From Ambrosia x helenae (lineage: Eukaryota > Streptophyta > Magnoliopsida > Asterales > Asteraceae), in assembly GCA_030844895.1 (NCBI GenBank), contig CM061233.1:64443190-64507189 (forward strand): a stretch of 64,000 bases of DNA, read 5' to 3'. Positions 60,071-64,000 of this stretch are shown piece after piece. Position numbers and translations under genes: made by a program. A model generated the notes under the pieces. The model was not told where the DNA came from and ran no database searches. It worked only from the letters and a program-made list of their open reading frames with translations. Positions within the stretch are counted from its first letter, which is position 1, and each line of letters starts with the position of its first letter.

Positions 60071-62411
60071 ATCGCTCACAGGGACCGAGCGGGCCGCTCG
60101 CGGGTGTCTGTCGCCACCAAACCGACTTAATCACCTATTTAAGCAACGCTAAGCCTCTTGTATCACCTAAACTCAAACCCTAATCTCCCCTACTGCCCTA
60201 CCTACGAAATATTAACCCCAAACCACCTGCTAAGGCGCATGAACATCGATCGGGAAGCTTCAAGAGCATTCGGTTGGTTGTTTCGAAGAGCTTGTGGTAT
60301 AATCCTTAATCTACTATGCTTTAATCTTATTATTATGTTATAAAAACCCTATAACTAAGTTTGTCCATGTCTGAGACCTTTTTATTAATATTAAAACTTG
60401 AAGTTTTTTAAGATTTAACGGGTTAAACATGATGATAGGCGATTAGTGATATAATAGATTACTTGTTGCGCAAGTTGATGATGTTTGATCGTTAGGGTTT
60501 ATGACTTTGCATGTATTATGATAGATTCTGATCTTAATAGGTCTTATGAATGTTTTGTTATGATTTTTGATGGTTATTAATCGATTATACGCACACGTGA
60601 GTCGTTTAAATGAGGGTTTATGCATAATTAAAATCTGGACAGAATGATTAGGTCAACTTATAGGGTCTGTTACGTGGCTTTAACATGATGGTTTTGATGT
60701 TTTCTTTGCATAGTGATATCATACCTGGTCTTAGCGTTTCATAATGGGTAAAATCGAGTGATTTGTACGTCGTTGGAGTAGTTTTTGGAATTTTCTTTGA
60801 AAATAGGTCACATCAGAATTTCGGGTTAACAAACTGAGTCGACTTTAAACCGTCATAACTTGAGTTTTATAAAAAATTAAGTTATGAAATTTTTACAGAA
60901 GATTAAAATTGGAATAATTTGGCTTTTCCAAGTGTATTCATCCCGTTTGGATGAATACACAATTTTTTGGAAAATTTTCTACTAAACTGACCTGTTGTGA
61001 AGGTTTTCGGAACAAAGCTGTGTTGAACGAATTTTAATAATTTTTTTCTTTGGTTTTGAGACAAAAAAAAATACGGTTTGTTAAATGAATCCCAAAGAAT
61101 ATTCAGTAAAAATTTGGGAGTTTAACTCACTGATTTAGTATTTTAAATAAATTAGTTTTTGTGACGCACAATCTGTCCTAAAAACGCAGATTGTGTATTA
61201 TGTGTTTATGTGACTATTTGGAGTCTTATGTGGTATGTAATTGACGTGAACTTGAATGGACACTTATATGAGATGCATATGAAGTGTAAAACTGATGATA
61301 ACCAACATATTCACCAACGGGTTCGTAGGGTTTACTTATGCATGCAGAATCGTTAGGTGTCACTTTTAAACGTCTTGGACAAACGGGTTATATGGTGTAA
61401 TGATATTGCACATATACTCACTTAGTAACACATGTAATAGGGAGTCGGTAGCACACCCTACTTTGGAATTTGGATTTACTTGCTTGCATACTAAGGTGAG
61501 TTTCACTACTCTTTTCTCAAAAGCATGCGTCTCGGGGAGACAACTTACTTACTGTACTAGTCCAGGTTTGGGACTATTATTTTTATCTCGGGTTTTTGGA
61601 TGGGTTGATTACTGGGAGGAATCGGACCTTTCTAGTTTCACAATCTGTGTCCTTGATGAACTAAACTACACTCTATCACGGAATTCCTTCACTATTTACC
61701 GAATGAATTGCTGGGTTACAGCAAGCGGGTTACTAGTTGATAGCACTATTAGGTTTGACAAACCTCACACCGTGCTGGGAGCCGGGCGTGAACTTCAACC
61801 TTAGATTTTATCATTGTTGATAGGAAATGATGGGAGGCAAAAACCAGCTCGCGGGGCGAGTGCATTGTTCAAATAGCAATTTGGTATATCCTTGTTTAGT
61901 TATCATGAATGGGTTAGCTACCCTTGGCATACGCTGAACTAGTGGTACATGGTTCTTGGTTTTGGTTGTTGATTACTACATTTGGGTTTGGGAAACCTAA
62001 CTACTATTTCTTGGTTTGGAAAACCTACATTTTTACTTACCTTACTTTGTGAACTCACCAACTTTATGTTGACACACGCTAGCATGCTTTTGCAGGTCTC
62101 TAGGTTCGGAGCACGATAGGACATGCATCATTGTGTCATGGGTTGTGAACATTATTTAACTTATACACTTTGCTTTACATTTAACAGTTTTATTTGGAGC
62201 GCGTTGTTTTGCGCATGAACTTAAACGATTATGTTTGATTTATGCTTTCGCAACATAACTAAACTTTTTGGTAAACGCTAAACTTGATTTTCAATAACGA
62301 ACTAAATGGTTTGGGCATTTAGATTCGTTCTTATGACTTATGGCAATGGGATCCTGTTATGTCACGCACCTCGCAGTATAAACCCCGCAGTGGAAATTTG
62401 AGGGTGAGACA
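60071..62411 (+). repeat. Gypsy-type LTR, plus strand
   Basis: The right end GTGGAAATTTGAGGGTGAGACA matches the terminus of the LTRs ending at 33784 and (minus strand) starting at 4931. It shares the AAGGTGAGTTTCA...TGTGAACTCACC pair (61495, 62050). A TATTTAAG box near 60137 precedes a C-rich leader. The 5' edge is not defined. The open frame 61400-61804 has no recognised domain. Confidence 0.55.
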
Positions 62412-62468
62412 ATTTTGGAGTGAAATCTTCAAGATTTTTATCAATTTGCAATCGTGTGATTGAGCATT

Positions 62469-62481
62469 GGCTCTGATACCA
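62469..62481 (-). other. Primer-binding site of a truncated minus-strand element
   Basis: On the minus strand this reads TGGTATCAGAGCC, just inside an LTR beginning TGTAGGACTGG at 62485. Only ~57 bases of internal sequence remain before the LTR ending at 62411. Confidence 0.8.
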
Positions 62482-62484
62482 CAT

Positions 62485-62930
62485 TGTAGGACTGGAAATG
62501 AATCAATTAATAGTTAATCAACATGATATATCAACCTTTTAGTGCGGAAACCCTAACGATCAAGCAAAATGATGAAACCGATGTCAAAACACGCAAGAAA
62601 CCATTTTCAACGTTTTCTTTAATCATTAACTTCAAATAACTATTTACAGACTTGATTAAAGATAAACACACAATTCTAGGATTTTCTAGACAGAGTATGG
62701 GCGCTATAGAACTTGGAAATATTGACAATAACTCAGTATGACCGTCGTGTTACTGCCCTATATAAAGACCAGATTGGTTTGACCTATCGAAGGTCCGAAC
62801 CAACTCCTTCGACTTTGTATAGTCGCGAACGAAAGCATTTAGTTTTCATTAGACCCTACGATAACCCGAACCAAATATGTAAACATCAAAATAAAAAATA
62901 CAAACGACTATTATCAATCTAAGCTACCCG
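62485..62930 (-). repeat. 5' LTR fragment of a minus-strand element
   Basis: It starts TGTAGGACTGGAAATG next to the primer-binding site. A TATATAAAG palindromic TATA region is at 62758-62767. The right end and the second LTR are not identified. Confidence 0.5.
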
Positions 62931-63065
62931 AAAGCTACACACACATATATGAAATATGCATCTACAAATACAAAATAATTTAGAACATTTTTATTGGTTT
63001 AAACTTGTTTTTTTTTTCTTCTTACTATGAATTTTCTACTCATTTGAACCCTCCACTATATATAT

Positions 63066-63431
63066 AAGGGAAGGATAAATTGAAAACCGCATTTAGTTGA
63101 GAAAACTTAGAAACCCCATGTAAAAACCATCTAATTTTTTTTTTCAAAAAATACACAAGGTAACATACATGTTTTTAAGCATTTTGGGCTAAAAAAAATA
63201 AAAAAGCTCCGAGGGGATATTTTTAACAAATTTTGCACTGTTAACATAGGTTTTCATCTTTTTAACATATGTAACAACGCAAACTTTGTTTATTTTTTTT
63301 TTGACCCAAATGCTTAAATAGATGTATGCTACATTTTGTATTTGTTTCAAAAATAAAAAATTCAAATGGTTTTTATATGGGTTTTCTAAGTTTTTTCAAC
63401 AAAAGGGGGTTTCCAATTTATACATTCCCTA
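63066..63431. mobile_element. (TA)n-bordered long-TIR MITE, family 3
   Basis: The left end AGGGAAGGATAAATTGAAAA and the right end, read on the other strand, AGGGAATGTATAAATTGGAA extend as inverted repeats of ~65 bases at roughly 80 percent, through AACTTAGAAA and TAAAAACCAT. TATATA borders both sides. It is non-coding; the inner frame at 63326-63541 is a by-product. Confidence 0.75.
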
Positions 63432-63435
63432 TATA

Positions 63436-64000
63436 TCTGTACTATACTAACAAGCATACAGGAAGGGTAGAAATGGTCTTTTTACACATTTTTAAAAGGT
63501 ACAATACTTGGAAGTTTTATGTACAACAACTGAATGTATAAAACTTTTAAACTTTTAAAGGGTGCAAGTTGTGACTCATCATGAACAAGACATCAATGCT
63601 ATTACTAAAAAACAAAATTGAGGCGGCCACTTTTTTCATTCAATTTTGAATTCCCGCTCATCTCCAATTCCCCATACACCATTTCCCTAACCCTAAATTC
63701 TTATTCATCTCTCATTCATGATCTTATGTCTACCCTTCTCTCCCATACTACTGTCAAGAAGCAATGTTTTCTTTAATCTATATATCGGGATTGGATTCAT
63801 CTCTCAATCGACTGCCAAGAAACCCAAACAAGGTTAGCTGTTTTCTTCAATCTAGATCTACGGTTTTGATTCTGCATTATTTTTTTAGATCTGCTTTTGT
63901 GTTGACTTTTGCGTTTCAGTTACTTAACAGTGTTGCCTGTTTGAAACTTTTGTCGAAGCTTGAAAATTGAAACTCGAAACTAATAAACTATTCCGTTTCG
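63436..64000 (+). mobile_element. Putative Helitron 5' end with a gene-like segment
   Basis: TCTGTACTATACTAACAAGC starts with TC after an A-T border and resembles the Helitron start at 37666 in its TCTRTACTA beginning and a nearby AAATGGTC. From ~63650 a C/T-rich 5' UTR-like stretch is followed by CCAAACAAG|GTTAGCTG, a splice-donor-like site. The 3' end lies outside the window, so this is tentative. Confidence 0.35.

Noticed and set aside
61400..61804. A 134-codon host gene
   Set aside because: It lies within the gypsy-type LTR and shares that LTR's conserved words; no protein motif is seen.

Overview
This is nuclear DNA from a flowering plant. Every long coding stretch but one belongs to a retrotransposon, and the intergenic DNA is AT-rich with (TA)n tracts, MITEs and Helitron ends. 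Two things suggest Asteraceae (daisy family): Copia elements with a large third ORF after pol of a kind I associate with composite genomes, and a defensin-like gene with a proline-rich tail, resembling the composite pollen defensin/polyproline proteins. The family is an inference; that this is a plant is not in doubt.

Layout. 1-4937: a non-coding Ty3/gypsy-derived element (LARD type) with ~2.96 kb LTRs, its 5' LTR cut by the window start. 4931-7075 and 18552 onward: an opposite-strand relative of those LTRs, split by a complete 11.47 kb Copia element (Copia A, minus strand, 7076-18546, 696 bp LTRs, AAAAA target duplication). Copia A has decayed gag, pol and a third gene (ORF3). 20703-30500: a rearranged second Copia family, in order ORF3 copy 1, an RT/RNase H fragment, a spacer with an LTR-like promoter, ORF3 copy 2, polypurine tract and LTR. 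30501-33784: old LTR fragments and a hAT MITE.

34055-36630 (minus) holds the one convincing host gene: a two-exon defensin-like gene with a signal-peptide exon, TATA box and a 2.2 kb intron filled with MITEs. 37077-40235: a Tourist MITE, a SINE head and a non-autonomous Helitron. 40960-44507: a minus-strand gypsy remnant with a 68-69 bp satellite and an LTR bearing a W-box array. 44570-52839: a complete non-coding gypsy LARD (2.75 kb near-identical LTRs, TTAAT target duplication). 52845-54078: a gypsy LTR end. 54084-58727: a complete but frameshifted short-LTR Copia (Copia B, ATATC target duplication). 59064-64000: LTR fragments, a long-TIR MITE and a putative Helitron start.

The strongest unexplained signals are: a 9-bp motif, TCAG[ACT]AGTT, scattered more than 40 times on both strands through Copia A; a second short motif, CATTCGAMCC/GGTCGAATGTG, filling the non-coding parts of the other Copia family and a phased 20/21-bp array in a gypsy LTR; the conserved ORF3; and the satellite whose unit holds two hairpins with the same loop. 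All coordinates, copy counts and identities were read by eye.
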